A stretch of 64,000 bases of DNA, taken from Budorcas taxicolor. Taxonomy: Eukaryota > Chordata > Mammalia > Artiodactyla > Bovidae. The position numbers were made by a program, and so were the translations under genes. The stretch is from NCBI RefSeq assembly GCF_023091745.1, contig NC_068910.1, forward strand, positions 130,713,170 through 130,777,169, written 5' to 3'. Positions 57,401 to 60,273 of this stretch are shown here, in pieces; position 1 is the stretch's first letter, and each line of letters opens with the position of its first letter. Below the pieces are notes generated by a model. The model searched no databases, was not told the DNA's origin, and worked only from the letters and a program-made list of their open reading frames with translations.

Positions 57401-57753
57401 AAGGCCGCTCAGGGAACAAGGCCGTGAGGAGAGGACTGTCCGGAACGCCTTTCTCCACCGCTCCCGGAGGAGAAACTTCCTGGGCAGGGGACAGACAGTG
57501 GATATGTGTCTAGAGGCCGCATAGCGCGACCCCGAAGCCATCCGGCGGGGCCAGCCGGCGTGTGGACGATTACAACTAGGCCTGGTAGGTGAAGGGAGGC
57601 GGATAGAAGGGCCAGATCCTGGGCTGAATCAGGAGAGGCGGGACGGGGAGAGGACGGAGTGTAGCTGCTTCAGCAGCCCCGCGGGGCCTGTGGCGGGGGT
57701 GACCGTTACAAGACTCAAGAAGGCGAAGAGTTGGGGAATGTCCCCCACTCACC
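692..57753 (-). CDS. GOLGB1: GOLGB1 (giantin) gene, exons 1-15, 3' end cut off by the window
   Basis: Giantin is a very long, rod-like coiled-coil protein anchored in Golgi membranes by a C-terminal segment; it tethers COPI vesicles and rims and binds p115/USO1 through its N-terminal part (family knowledge). The sequence shows a non-coding exon 1, the start codon at 46465-46463, and 14 coding exons that all have AG acceptors and GT donors and join with compatible phases (coding lengths 93, 153, 153, 129, 120, 123, 114, 403, 116, 115, 74, 5195, 1912, 179 nt). This gives residues 1-2959 plus 2 nt, almost entirely charged heptad-type coiled coil rich in E, K, Q and L. The identification rests on close agreement with remembered human giantin along its length. 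The missing end (about 300 residues with the membrane anchor) lies below base 1. No stop or frameshift was seen, so the copy looks functional. Confidence 0.97.
1330..1505 (+). repeat. MIR SINE
   Basis: Diverged match to the MIR consensus: a GCTTAAGAACAGTCAGAATTTGGAGTCAG head followed by the typical TTAATTTCCTTCACCTATAAAATG core and an A/T-rich AGTACCTCTTATAAAG tail. Ancient mammalian SINE; recognised by eye. Confidence 0.65.
1875..2414 (-). other. Unidentified 179-codon open reading frame in intron 14
   Basis: An ATG-started frame on the same strand as GOLGB1 runs 179 codons to a TAA, in a region otherwise full of stops. The translation is hydrophobic-rich and varied (for example LITLVLEQYLYLQLFHS and FSKKYLVLLIPKPFEESAK at the end), not low complexity and not coiled coil. 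I do not recognise it. There is no poly-A tail on the low side, so a simple processed retrocopy is not evident. Just upstream lies TTAATCAG (an acceptor-like AG), and CCAAGTAAGT overlaps the stop as a donor-like site. It could be an old retropseudogene fragment, a cryptic exon, or chance. Confidence 0.25.
2848..2875 (+). repeat. Poly-G tract (G19 C G8)
   Basis: Nineteen Gs, one C, then eight Gs on the plus strand; the GOLGB1 transcript would carry poly-C here. Such a run can form a G-quadruplex on the plus strand and is also a common site of assembly error. Confidence 0.95.
3058..3270. mobile_element. Tigger-like non-autonomous DNA transposon (213 bp)
   Basis: Terminal inverted repeats of about 20 bp: the left end starts CAGTTGACCATTGAACAACA and the reverse complement of the right end is CAGTTGGACATTGAACAACA (two differences). 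A TA dinucleotide flanks both ends (3056-3057 and 3271-3272), the hallmark of Tc1/mariner integration. No coding capacity. A diverged relative lies at 58950-59188. The exact family name is not assigned. Confidence 0.75.
3281..3356 (+). repeat. GA-rich low-complexity stretch
   Basis: Irregular (GA)n with GGGA and AGAC interruptions, directly after the Tigger-like element. Confidence 0.8.
3770..4704. mobile_element. 5'-inverted (twin-primed) L1 insertion
   Basis: Two adjoining pieces of one bovine-type L1 3' end in opposite orientation. About 3765-4062 is minus strand (reads ...TCCATAGTGGCTGTACTAG, GGTGTGAAATGGTACCTCA). About 4068-4704 is plus strand (GATCCAGCAATCCCACTACT through GTATGGCAAAACCAATACAG to an A-rich tail). 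An 11-bp target duplication AAAAATGTGGA flanks the whole unit (3759-3769 and 4705-4715). Inverted 5' part, direct 3' part, poly-A and target duplication together indicate twin priming during one insertion. Confidence 0.85.
4837..5085 (-). mobile_element. Bov-tA-type SINE (minus)
   Basis: The reverse complement shows the tRNA-Glu-like head (GGCTTCCCATCTGACTCAGT, then a duplicated GGACTTCCCCAGTGGCTCAG) and the body word GGGTTGGGAAGATCC. The partial head duplication suggests a rearranged or Bov-tA3-like copy. Ruminant-specific. Confidence 0.85.
6735..6930 (+). repeat. L1 3' end
   Basis: The words CTTGCTGTGCACCTAAAACA and GTCAACTGTACTTCAATAAA, then an A-rich tail, match the 3' terminus of old mammalian L1 elements. 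Confidence 0.7.
7134..7325. mobile_element. MER1-like (hAT-Charlie) non-autonomous DNA element
   Basis: The ends form a long imperfect inverted repeat: CAGTCCCCAAC...ACCAGGGACCAG at the left and CCGGTCTGCGCC...GGCTGGGGAC at the right, with the internal GCAGGTTAGCAGTGG-type sequence (minus strand) common in MER1 elements. No clean 8-bp target duplication could be read, so the boundaries are approximate. Confidence 0.6.
7648..7853 (+). mobile_element. Bov-tA SINE
   Basis: tRNA-Glu-like head GGTGGCTTAGATGGTAAAGC with an A-box, B-box-like GGTTTGATCCCAGGG, body GGCAACCCACTCCAGTACTC and a BovB-related tail AGAGTCGGACATGACTGAG, followed by a CACTTTCACTTTC tail. Well preserved, so probably a fairly young copy. 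Confidence 0.92.
8437..8482 (+). repeat. (TG)n microsatellite, interrupted
   Basis: TGTGTGTATGTGTGTGTGTG with T/A interruptions, in intron 14 about 240 bp below exon 14. Confidence 0.9.
8725..10636 (-). CDS. GOLGB1: GOLGB1 exon 14 (residues 2263-2900)
   Basis: A 1,912-nt internal exon, open throughout, with acceptor CCTAG (10637-10641) and donor GTGAGTG (8724-8718). It completes the split Arg codon from exon 13 and ends in phase 0 at QNDRDRL. The whole exon is coiled coil. It carries four copies of a conserved (S/A)M(S/A)SLQxxRD(R/Q) motif at residues 2472, 2746, 2844 and 2889. A short Ala/Pro/Ser-rich break (APPATSPAEV, about residue 2875) separates the last two copies and is a likely hinge. 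Confidence 0.97.
10637..11490 (-). other. GOLGB1 intron 13
   Basis: A short 854-nt intron between the two giant exons, phase 2. I recognise no mobile element or other feature in it. Confidence 0.85.
11491..16685 (-). CDS. GOLGB1: GOLGB1 exon 13 (residues 532-2262), giant internal exon
   Basis: A 5,195-nt internal exon with 1,731 uninterrupted codons plus 2 nt. Acceptor AACAG (16686-16690), donor GTAAATG (11490-11484). It begins VNMVDITRLNKS and ends KINIS plus two bases of Arg. The translation is continuous coiled coil with long E/K/Q-rich heptads; less helical Ser/Pro/Gly-rich stretches around codons near 12.8-12.95 kb and 14.4-14.5 kb (for example PGSGQQESGSPTQG) could be flexible joints. 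It contains three copies of a KLQxxLxxRKxxL motif (near 15.26, 14.70 and 13.80 kb) and the first SMSSLQDDRDR motif (residue 2200). Close match to human giantin, which also has a giant central exon. Confidence 0.98.
16698..16729 (-). promoter_or_regulatory. Polypyrimidine tract of exon 13 acceptor, made of a microsatellite
   Basis: Read on the minus strand, the acceptor is preceded by (CTTT)5 and T11, then A9, C and AG. The pyrimidine tract is therefore a tetranucleotide repeat plus a T-run, set back from the AG by nine adenines. Confidence 0.85.
17505..17640 (+). repeat. MIR SINE fragment
   Basis: The words GGTGGCCAAGAGCACAAGCT and TCTGCCATTCACTAGCAG match the MIR core; it ends in GTAAGTCCTCAATGAATAC. 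Confidence 0.65.
18690..18990 (+). repeat. Old interspersed repeat, family not assigned
   Basis: The end phrase CACATGAGCCAATTCC-type followed by AAAATAAACCCTGT and TTCTGTTTCTCTAGAGAAC recurs widely in mammalian genomes as part of an old interspersed element. I recognise the phrase but not the family. Confidence 0.45.
19056..19182 (-). mobile_element. CHR-2-type tRNA-Glu SINE (minus)
   Basis: The reverse complement begins GGGAATTTCCTGGTGGTCCA, then GTGGTTAGGACTCCATGATT and GGGCCTGGGTTTGATTC (B-box like), and ends in poly-A (poly-T here at 19060-19070). Typical of Cetartiodactyla. Confidence 0.8.
19709..19782 (-). CDS. GOLGB1: GOLGB1 exon 12 (residues 507-531)
   Basis: A 74-nt exon completing the split Glu codon and continuing KLSSQITLLESQ to DREVHE. 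Acceptor TTTCAG (19783-19788), donor GTAAGTG (19708-19702). Phase 1 in, phase 0 out. Matches the human segment before the giant exon. Confidence 0.93.
19783..22323 (-). other. GOLGB1 intron 11
   Basis: 2.5 kb, phase 1. Apart from an L2 copy at 20540-20975 I recognise nothing. Confidence 0.8.
20540..20975 (+). repeat. L2 LINE 3' end
   Basis: The words CTCTTCCCTGCTTGGAATG, GGCCTACCCTGACCACTC and the ending TTTGCTGAATGAATAAATGA are the classic 3' end of LINE-2, diverged. Confidence 0.75.
22324..22438 (-). CDS. GOLGB1: GOLGB1 exon 11 (residues 469-506)
   Basis: A 115-nt exon, AVTEESIAFLQKRVVEL to ELKAEN plus one base. Acceptor ATTTAG (22439-22444), donor GTACGTA (22323-22317). Coiled coil; aligns to human giantin directly after the GTQ that ends exon 10. 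Confidence 0.95.
22780..23430 (+). repeat. Old L1 fragment, ORF1 side
   Basis: The phrases AAGAAACATGAAGAAAACTA, CAAAACCAGTGATAAAATCC and GGGCAGAAGGAAAATGACAC are typical of old L1M/HAL1 5' regions. No intact frame. Confidence 0.6.
23674..23897 (+). mobile_element. Bov-tA SINE
   Basis: GGGTTTCCCAGGTTATAAAG head, CTGCCTGCCAATGCAGG, GGTTTGATCCTTGGG B-box, GGTTGGGAAGATCCCCTGG and the tail GAGTTGGACATGACTGAAGC. Moderately diverged. Confidence 0.9.
24060..26290 (+). repeat. Old L1M: 5' half of ORF2 joined to 3' end
   Basis: 24060-25640 follows the L1 ORF2 order (GGCAGAGATTGACAGATTGG; CATAAAACAAGTCTCAATCA; TTTGTGGGATGCTACTTAAG; GACAGCTTCACTGATGAATT). At about 25650 it jumps to L1 3'-UTR-type sequence (CACTGCTGATAGGAATAGAA ... 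GTACACTTTAAAAGTATGC). The reverse-transcriptase half is deleted. Many stops; a dead element. Confidence 0.75.
27424..27634 (+). mobile_element. Bov-tA SINE
   Basis: GCTTCCCTGGTACCTCCGAT head, CTGCCTGCAATGCAGGAGAC, GGCAACCCACTCCAGTGTTC and the tail AGAGTCAGACACAACTGAAG. Inserted in L1 sequence. Confidence 0.92.
27640..29538 (+). repeat. Old L1M ORF2 sequence, left part
   Basis: 27640-28130 repeats ORF2 text also seen at 24610-24730 (CATAAAACAAGTCTCTACAA). 28140-28480 resembles an L1 3' end (AAAGTTGCTAAGAGACTAGATC ... TTATATGTTAATTATATCTT), so at least two fragments are present. 28600-29538 is ORF2 reverse-transcriptase-side sequence (CCAGATGGTTTCAATGGTGA; CATTTCAATAAGTGCAGATA; TTGCAGATGACATGACTGTT). 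Degenerate. Confidence 0.7.
29539..30692 (+). mobile_element. Bovine-type L1 3' fragment inserted in the older L1
   Basis: 5'-truncated L1 from GCTCAATAGCATACATTATT to an A-rich tail (AAAATTTAAATTAAAAA). The 7-bp repeat TAAAGAT at 29532-29538 and 30693-30699 is a candidate target duplication, and the older L1 resumes on the far side. It carries a BovA2 SINE at 29761-30029. It shares 3'-UTR text with the L1 at 4068-4704. Confidence 0.8.
29761..30029 (-). mobile_element. BovA2-type SINE nested in L1
   Basis: Two related BovA halves separated by CATGAAAGTGAAAAGTGAAAG. The 3' end is at the low coordinate with a (GCT)n simple tail (GCTGCTGCTGCTGCTAAGTC). The L1 text continues almost directly across it (AAAACTACCA before, GATGACCCAGCAATCCC after), and I could not find a target duplication. 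Confidence 0.85.
30693..32520 (+). repeat. Old L1M, right part (end of ORF2 and 3' UTR)
   Basis: It continues the older L1 after the nested insertion (AAGATGTCAATTCTCCCTAA; TTCTGTGGAAATGTAAAGAAC; then ACAGCAGCTTAATTCATAAC and CACATTTAATACTTGTACAT). Interrupted by a Bov-tA at 31716-31917. Confidence 0.7.
31716..31917 (+). mobile_element. Bov-tA SINE
   Basis: AAGGTGCTCAGTGGTAAAGA head, CACCTGCCAATGCAGGAGAC, GGTTCGATTCCTAGG B-box and the tail GCAGAGTCGGACACAACTGA. Confidence 0.9.
33532..33647 (-). CDS. GOLGB1: GOLGB1 exon 10 (residues 430-468)
   Basis: A 116-nt exon that completes a split Asp and reads QLQQKSEEINQFLNKPP to SHEGTQ. Acceptor CCGTAG (33648-33653), donor GTAATTA (33531-33525). Phase 1 in, phase 0 out. 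It contains a Pro- and Ser-containing, less helical stretch. Confidence 0.95.
33648..34694 (-). other. GOLGB1 intron 9
   Basis: 1.05 kb, phase 1. No repeat or other feature recognised. Confidence 0.8.
34695..35097 (-). CDS. GOLGB1: GOLGB1 exon 9 (residues 296-429)
   Basis: A 403-nt exon, ILSQQLQQMEAELSTLR through KMELEVAERKLSFHNLQEE to VIQQLE plus one base. Acceptor TCTTAG (35098-35103) after a T-run, donor GTCAGTA (34694-34688). Strong coiled coil, close to the human sequence. Confidence 0.96.
35260..35445 (+). repeat. L2/MIR-type 3' end
   Basis: GGACTGTGCCTGTTTTATCC, CAGCATCTAGCATAATATATGG-like text and the ending ACTCAATAAATACTGAATAA are typical of L2/MIR 3' ends. Confidence 0.65.
35958..36569 (+). 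mobile_element. BovB (RTE LINE), 5'-truncated, with target duplication
   Basis: 612 bp of the BovB 3' end, closely similar to 49081-49686 and 55-659. The 11-bp direct repeat AGTATCACCAC lies at 35947-35957 and 36570-36580 on the two sides, so this is a complete insertion of a 5'-truncated copy. It ends in ACTGAACTGAACTG. Oriented against the gene, 158 bp below the donor of exon 8. Codons are broken; non-coding. Confidence 0.95.
36728..36841 (-). CDS. GOLGB1: GOLGB1 exon 8 (residues 258-295)
   Basis: A 114-nt exon, KLRTLQRKLEEHEEALL to TTAEQRNQ. Acceptor TTCTCAG (36842-36848), donor GTACTGC (36727-36721). Phase 0 on both sides. Confidence 0.95.
36842..37957 (-). other. GOLGB1 intron 7
   Basis: 1.1 kb, phase 0, A/T-rich. 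No repeat family recognised apart from short T-runs near 37530 and 37590. Confidence 0.8.
37958..38080 (-). CDS. GOLGB1: GOLGB1 exon 7 (residues 217-257)
   Basis: A 123-nt exon, LSSMQQVVREKDARFET to ADVETEMQQ. Acceptor CTTCAG (38081-38086), donor GTGTGTT (37957-37951). Phase 0 on both sides. Confidence 0.95.
38960..39045 (-). repeat. L1 3' tail (minus)
   Basis: The reverse complement reads GGCAGAAACCAACAAAATTC, TAAAGCAATTATCCTTCAAA and an A-rich tail, as at the end of bovine L1 elements. Confidence 0.7.
39130..39350 (+). repeat. L2-like fragment
   Basis: GCTCACACCATTCCCCACAA and CTGGAATATCCTTTCCCC followed by CATGTAAGACTCCTTGG resemble the L2 3' region. Diverged. Confidence 0.5.
39388..39426 (+). 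repeat. (TG)n microsatellite
   Basis: About 19 uninterrupted TG units in intron 6; expected to be length-polymorphic. Confidence 0.95.
40345..40480 (-). repeat. L1 3' end (minus) with internal tandem duplication
   Basis: The reverse complement contains TTGTTGTACAGCAGAAACAG and CAATTTTCTTCCAATTAAAA, the bovine L1 3' end. The 24-bp word starting ATTTTTTTAATTGGAAG occurs twice, at 40351 and 40386. It ends about 50 bp from the donor of exon 6. Confidence 0.75.
40531..40650 (-). CDS. GOLGB1: GOLGB1 exon 6 (residues 177-216)
   Basis: A 120-nt exon, SCSTEMEEFLVMKKQLQ to QTQAEQAAQ. Acceptor CTTCAG (40651-40656), donor GTAGGGT (40530-40524). Phase 0 on both sides. Its last 75 coding bases are about 80 percent identical (15 differences, hand count) to the end of exon 5, and the encoded LQEKEEL...LQ.QL.Q.QA..A.Q pattern is shared. 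Confidence 0.95.
41860..42010 (-). repeat. Old L1 3' region (minus)
   Basis: TAGTATCCCATTGTGTATTT, TTCTAGCTTTTGGTTTCACA and AAGCTGCTATGCACATGC match the inverted 3' UTR of old L1 elements. Diverged. Confidence 0.6.
42990..43190 (+). repeat. Old L1 fragment, 5' side
   Basis: GGAAGATAATCAAAGGTGAA, AGAAGTCCCTAAAGAAGAAA and CAAGAAAACTCTTCTGAAAT resemble the ORF1-side region of old L1M elements. Confidence 0.5.
43451..43579 (-). CDS. GOLGB1: GOLGB1 exon 5 (residues 134-176)
   Basis: A 129-nt exon, HDKSSTEEEIEVEKIKHK to AQANQATQ. Acceptor TTTCAG (43580-43585), donor GTAGGGG (43450-43444). Phase 0 on both sides. Paralogous to exon 6. Confidence 0.95.
43580..44677 (-). other. GOLGB1 intron 4
   Basis: 1.1 kb, phase 0. 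No repeat or other feature recognised. Confidence 0.8.
44678..44830 (-). CDS. GOLGB1: GOLGB1 exon 4 (residues 83-133)
   Basis: A 153-nt exon beginning EERKAADNKIKKLKLHAK and ending SEEQLSK. Acceptor TGACAG (44831-44836), donor GTATAGT (44677-44671). Phase 0 on both sides. A basic KIKKLKLHAKAKL stretch follows the acidic N-terminus. It is separated from exon 3 by a short 198-nt intron (44831-45028) in which nothing else is seen. Confidence 0.95.
45029..45181 (-). CDS. GOLGB1: GOLGB1 exon 3 (residues 32-82)
   Basis: A 153-nt exon, ELPQESDMEFNDRTQEDV to QQKDEVLQ. Acceptor TACCAG (45182-45187), donor GTACCAT (45028-45022). Phase 0 on both sides. Same length as exon 4. With exon 2 it forms the acidic N-terminal region that in the family contributes to p115 binding. 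Confidence 0.95.
45182..46372 (-). other. GOLGB1 intron 2
   Basis: 1.2 kb, phase 0. A possible MIR is at 45690-45880; a G/A-rich patch is at 45530-45570. Nothing else recognised. Confidence 0.8.
45690..45880 (+). repeat. Possible MIR fragment
   Basis: ACAAACATTATCTCATTTAC, TTTTACCAAAGAGAAAAATAA and AAGCAAAGATCACATAA follow the MIR pattern of ATCTCATTTAA ... TTTTACAGATGAGGAAA ... GGTCACACA, strongly diverged. Confidence 0.45.
46373..46467 (-). CDS. GOLGB1: GOLGB1 exon 2 with the start codon (residues 1-31)
   Basis: A 95-nt exon: two 5'-UTR bases (AA), then ATG at 46465-46463 and MLSRLSGLANVVLHELSG to ASLEP. Acceptor CTTGCAG (46468-46474), donor GTGAGTA (46372-46366). The start agrees with the human N-terminus; the context AGAAATGC has A at -3 but no G at +4. 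The short N-terminal helix is amphipathic and is followed by acidic GDDTDEN. Confidence 0.96.
46900..47165 (+). repeat. Old L1 ORF2 fragment
   Basis: AAAACCAAAAGTTGATTCTT, GAGAGAAGACACAAATTATT and AACTCTATGCCTATAAATTC are diverged L1 ORF2 text. Confidence 0.7.
47557..47868 (-). mobile_element. Bov-tA3-type SINE (minus)
   Basis: The reverse complement shows two tRNA-like heads (one ends GGCTTCCCTGGTGGCTCAGA, the other CCCTGATAGCTCAGCTGG), GAGACCTGGGTTCGAGACC, and a BovA-type tail ending GACTGAGCGACTAAACACAG. The doubled head resembles the unit at 4837-5085. Confidence 0.88.
48037..49686 (+). mobile_element. BovB (RTE LINE), 1.65 kb, with perfect target duplication
   Basis: An 11-bp direct repeat AGGAACATAAT (48026-48036 and 49687-49697) brackets it exactly. 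It covers the reverse-transcriptase part and the 3' end. Recognisable pieces in different frames include QQWPQDWKRSVFIPI, the SPCLFNVYAEYIM block and the active-site box, which reads YADN instead of YADD. Several frameshifts and stops break the frame, so it is dead. The 3' end carries the ACTGAACTGA tail. Confidence 0.95.
50580..51060 (+). pseudogene. Tigger transposase C-terminal relic
   Basis: An open stretch of 72 codons (50580-50795) encodes LKVEAENVTESLQSQD and LTDEELL-like FTDEELLLLDEQRKWF, the C-terminal region of pogo/Tigger transposases as I remember it. Matching text continues after a frameshift to about 51050 (FIAALFFKNCHNHSNF). Ancient DNA-transposon fossil in intron 1, opposite to the gene. 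Family by eye: Tigger group; subfamily not assigned. Confidence 0.75.
51400..51880 (+). repeat. Possible HAL1/L1-like fragment
   Basis: A-rich text with phrases like ATATCAACCCAAAACGACC and GGAGCCTTTCCTAAGGCATC that resemble HAL1-type LINE sequence. Weak recognition. Confidence 0.3.
53340..53530 (+). repeat. MIR fragment
   Basis: AACAATTACTGAACATCTGT, ATATTATCATCATCCTCATC and TTTTATAGATGAAAAAACTG are the MIRb pattern. Confidence 0.7.
53685..53845 (+). repeat. MIR fragment
   Basis: GGAGCCAGGCACTGAGCTTT, GTCCTGCCTCCAGCAC and GGTAAGTCACTTGCCAG match the MIR core order. Confidence 0.6.
54835..55050 (+). repeat. MIR fragment
   Basis: ACTATGCACTAAGTATTACT, CCAAGGAGGTTCTTTGGATA and CCCAGTCACATAGCTCGACA follow the MIR pattern of a cell-count table: size, length, carried A/T tail lost. 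Confidence 0.6.
55290..55700 (+). repeat. Old L1 3' UTR
   Basis: CTCCATGTCCATCAGTAGGG and ACAGGCTAAATATATTTTG, then TCTGGGAAGTAGAGAATGGG and CTTTTACCAAAAGCACG, resemble the 3' UTR of L1M4/5-type elements. Confidence 0.6.
56588..56822 (-). repeat. L1 3' region (minus)
   Basis: The text TTCTATTGGAATATACCTGA, AACAGAGTTCCCTGTGCTAT and TAGATCCTTGGTGGGTATCC is the inverted L1 3' UTR common in cetartiodactyls. Confidence 0.75.
57069..57086 (-). repeat. Poly-C tract (poly-G in the GOLGB1 transcript)
   Basis: C7 T C18 on the plus strand; in the sense strand of GOLGB1 this is a G18 run in intron 1, about 670 nt after the exon 1 donor, able to form a quadruplex in DNA or nascent RNA. Confidence 0.9.
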
Positions 57754-57870
57754 TGGAAGAGGCTGTCGCCGGAGGCTCCAGCTGCCCCCTCCCAAATTTA
57801 AGCCACGTCAGCTCAGAAATCCCGTATGCGACACCTACCACCGCCGCGCCCCGCCAAGGGACTCAGCCAC
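57753..57870 (-). other. GOLGB1: GOLGB1 exon 1 (non-coding 5' UTR); 5' limit uncertain
   Basis: The minus strand reads GACAGCCTCTTCCAG followed by GTGAGTGGGG, a near-perfect donor at 57752-57746, in the middle of the CpG-rich region and with no coding potential that fits giantin. Human GOLGB1 also starts with a non-coding exon. The upper boundary (57870) is a guess; the start could be anywhere from about 57800 to 57900. Confidence 0.7.
57802..57808 (-). promoter_or_regulatory. ACGTGGC: Golgi stress element-like / UPR-like site
   Basis: The minus strand reads TGACGTGGC (57810-57802). It contains ACGTGGC, the consensus I recall for the Golgi apparatus stress response element bound by TFE3, and TGACGTGG, the XBP1/ATF6/CREB3-type UPR element. 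It lies about 50 bp 5' of the exon 1 donor, near the start site. Confidence 0.5.
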
Positions 57871-58344
57871 TCGCAGTTGGGACGGAAGATAGGATTAGGA
57901 TATGGACCAATCAGGACGGTCGGCAGGACGTTACCAGGGAGACCAGGCACGCCTTGTTTGTAACTAACCCATCAACAATGCAAGAGACCAATCGATGTCG
58001 GGAAACGCTCCGCTTCCTCAAAGAAACAGCCAATGGTCTCTGAAGAGCGGAGCAAGGGCGGAGTGAGACGCGAGCAAGTGTTCCGGAAGAAAATCTGTGG
58101 AAGAGCCGGAAATGCCGAGAGGGCGGGCGTTCTGTTTAGGGTCAGGTGTTTCCAAAGTGAGATGGGTCGGCCGATTTCTTCTAATTCCTGCACGAGGTTG
58201 ACCGTGCCTGACTTAGATTACGGCTTGGGCTTTTGCAGAGACACTGCACAGCGGGAATCAGCTGCCATGAGGATTGTTGAATGAGACGTGAGAAGGGAAT
58301 GGGGATGTGAGTTTTGCTCGTGGGGTCATAAAATATTACAGCCG

Positions 58345-58475
58345 GAAAGTAGGTTGTCTAATATGACCTTTTCCCTTTACTGATGAAAAATGAGAATCAA
58401 GTTAAAGTGACTCGCCCAAAGACAAACAGTGACTTACTAATGAAACTCGGGCTAGAACCTGGCGTCTGTATGAAA
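58345..58475 (+). repeat. MIR-type fragment
   Basis: TTTCCCTTTACTGATGAAAA, GTGACTCGCCCAAAGACAAA and GGGCTAGAACCTGGCGTCTG follow the MIR order. Confidence 0.65.
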
Positions 58476-58689
58476 CGATCAGAGGTGTTTCTAAGGACGT
58501 GAGGGAGAGAGAGAACGGTGAATACTAGGAAATGCCTTTTAAGAAGTGGAGCTTAAATTGGCTCTTAGCAGAGGCTGAGGGTTCGGTTCCTGGAACAGGA
58601 GTCAATGACGCGCTCCGGTAACAGCGCAGGAAACATGCATTCTCTCCTTGAGCCCCCAAGGAAGGAGGGGAAGTAGCCAGTTCCTGTGA

Positions 58690-58830
58690 TTTCAGGCACT
58701 GTCTTGACGATGAGTATTATTTGAATTGTTGAGTCTTAATGTGTACCAGGCACTGAGCCCACCGTATGCATCCTCACCCTAATCCTTACATAACCCTTTG
58801 AGGTTCAGTAAGGCCTCTGCTCGCTACCCA
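58690..58830 (+). repeat. MIR-type fragment
   Basis: TGTACCAGGCACTGAGCCCA, CCTAATCCTTACATAACCCT and TTGAGGTTCAGTAAGG match MIR text. Confidence 0.6.
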
Positions 58831-58949
58831 TCTAAAATTGTAATCGCCTGTAATTACTGTGTACTTTTCTTGGGCCTGTACATATAGCTGCAGTCAAGAA
58901 AGAAAAGTTCCTGCCCTTTTGAAAATAATTTAGCGAAGAGAGAGAAAAA

Positions 58950-59188
58950 CAGTTGGCCCTTCAACAACACAGGTGTGTGTTGCACTTATATACTATATAC
59001 ACTTATACACTAATTTTTTAAAAAAAATAAATATTACACTGTTTGGCCTGTGGTTGGTTCAACCTGTGAATACAGAACCACCTGTAACGAAGAAACAGGT
59101 ATAGGGAGAACCAACTGTGATTTATTCTGGGGTTTAGGACTGCAGAGGGTCTGAACCCATAATTCCCACACTGTTCAAGGATCAACCT
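58950..59188. mobile_element. Tigger-like non-autonomous DNA transposon, second copy
   Basis: The left end CAGTTGGCCCTTCAACAACA and the right end ACTGTTCAAGGATCAACCT form the same inverted repeats as the element at 3058-3270, with more mutations. TA follows the right end (59189-59190); the left flank is not TA. Confidence 0.65.
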
Positions 59189-59261
59189 TAATATGGTAGA
59201 TGGCAAAATGCCTAGGGAAAAATAAGCAGAGAAGGGGTATAGTGGGTTTAAGGGATTGCAG

Positions 59262-60273
59262 CTTTAGAAAAACCGAGACAAGGCATGCTTTTCTTTTCTC
59301 CTGTACTTCTTGAAACTTGGAACATAGAGGGCAGCCCTTCCAGGGCCAACGTGAGCCAGGGCTTGCAGGGCTTATTCTGCAGGCTCTCCCAGAGATTTTA
59401 TTTGAGGTCAGTTAACAGGGGAATGTTGCTGATTATCAACTGCAGCTGTTCAGGGTTAAGGCACCCAGCTGACTCTATCAACAGCTGAAATTTCTCCCTG
59501 ATAATTTGCAGACCTCTCAAGTATCTGGTCTCTGTGAGTTATATTTAAATACAGTCATCAAATAAAATCCTTAGGGATTAAGATTCCAGAGGGGACGAAG
59601 AAGCCTAAATTATGAGATCTGGGTTTTGTATGAAAGTATCTGTGTATACTTGCCTGCAGACGTCTGGATCTTTATAGGTAGGCTATATTCCTCTACATCA
59701 GCAAAAATCCCAAAAGGATCCAGAATGTACCAAATATCCAGTACTGAAAGTTTAAGAAAACATTGTTCTTCTGAAACCCCTGGTTCTTAGAAGTAATGAG
59801 GCAGGGGTGTTCCTCTGGAAGTGCAGAGATACCTGTGCATACTTCGGTGCCCATCTCTTGACTAGGGGCTACCTACAGAATGGAGCCACAGCAGATGGGA
59901 ACTGGTGTCCCACCTATGATGAAACCAGAGGGACCACTGCTCTGTGAACTACTTGGGCCTTGCTCTGGTGTCCCAAGGAGGCCAATATGACGTCGGCTAG
60001 ACTTCAGGCCATTTGTCTCCATGTTGGTGTTGGTAGTCATCCTTCATGTTAATTAACTCCTAGATCTGATGTCAGAGGAGGCTGTCTACAGGAATTGGAA
60101 CTTTTGTTCTTTTTTGAACTTTCTTGAACTTTTCCTCCTGGGAATGTTGGCACTCCTGATTAGGCACTAGACCCATAGAGAGACCAACCTGACTTTAGGA
60201 AAACTGAGTCCAGGCCTGATGACTTTTCTTTCAGCTTCTTGTCTCCTTGAAACTTGGAAGGTACAGCAGCCCC
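59262..60273 (+). repeat. Imperfect direct repeat pair about 930 bp apart
   Basis: 59262-59338 and 60192-60273 share CTTTAG(A/G)AAAA, CTTTTCTTT, CTTGAAACTTGGAA and CAGCCC in the same order. The family is unknown; the arrangement could be two pieces of one old repeat or ends of an old element. Confidence 0.5.

Larger units (their letters stand above)
46468..57752 (-). other. GOLGB1 intron 1
   Basis: 11.3 kb within the 5' UTR. It holds an L1 piece, a Bov-tA, a BovB, a Tigger transposase relic, several MIR copies and two more L1 pieces (listed separately). Nothing recognised in 47170-47550, 47870-48030, 49700-50570, 51900-53330, 53850-54830 and 55710-56580. Confidence 0.85.
57240..58150 (-). 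promoter_or_regulatory. CpG-rich GOLGB1 promoter region
   Basis: CpG density and G+C rise sharply here compared with the A/T-rich surroundings (judged by eye). The region includes exon 1 and its strong donor, three CCAAT words on the plus strand (57907-57911, 57988-57992, 58030-58034), a GC box (CCCCGCC, 57849-57855) and ETS-like CCGGAAG at 58083-58089. No TATA box was seen, which fits a broad housekeeping promoter. The transcription start cannot be fixed from sequence alone. Confidence 0.8.

Noticed and set aside
57690..58043. A 117-codon plus-strand open frame across the promoter
   Set aside because: It lies in CpG-rich DNA where stops are rare and overlaps GOLGB1 exon 1. The product is not recognisable. 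Kept only as a possible product of divergent promoter transcription.
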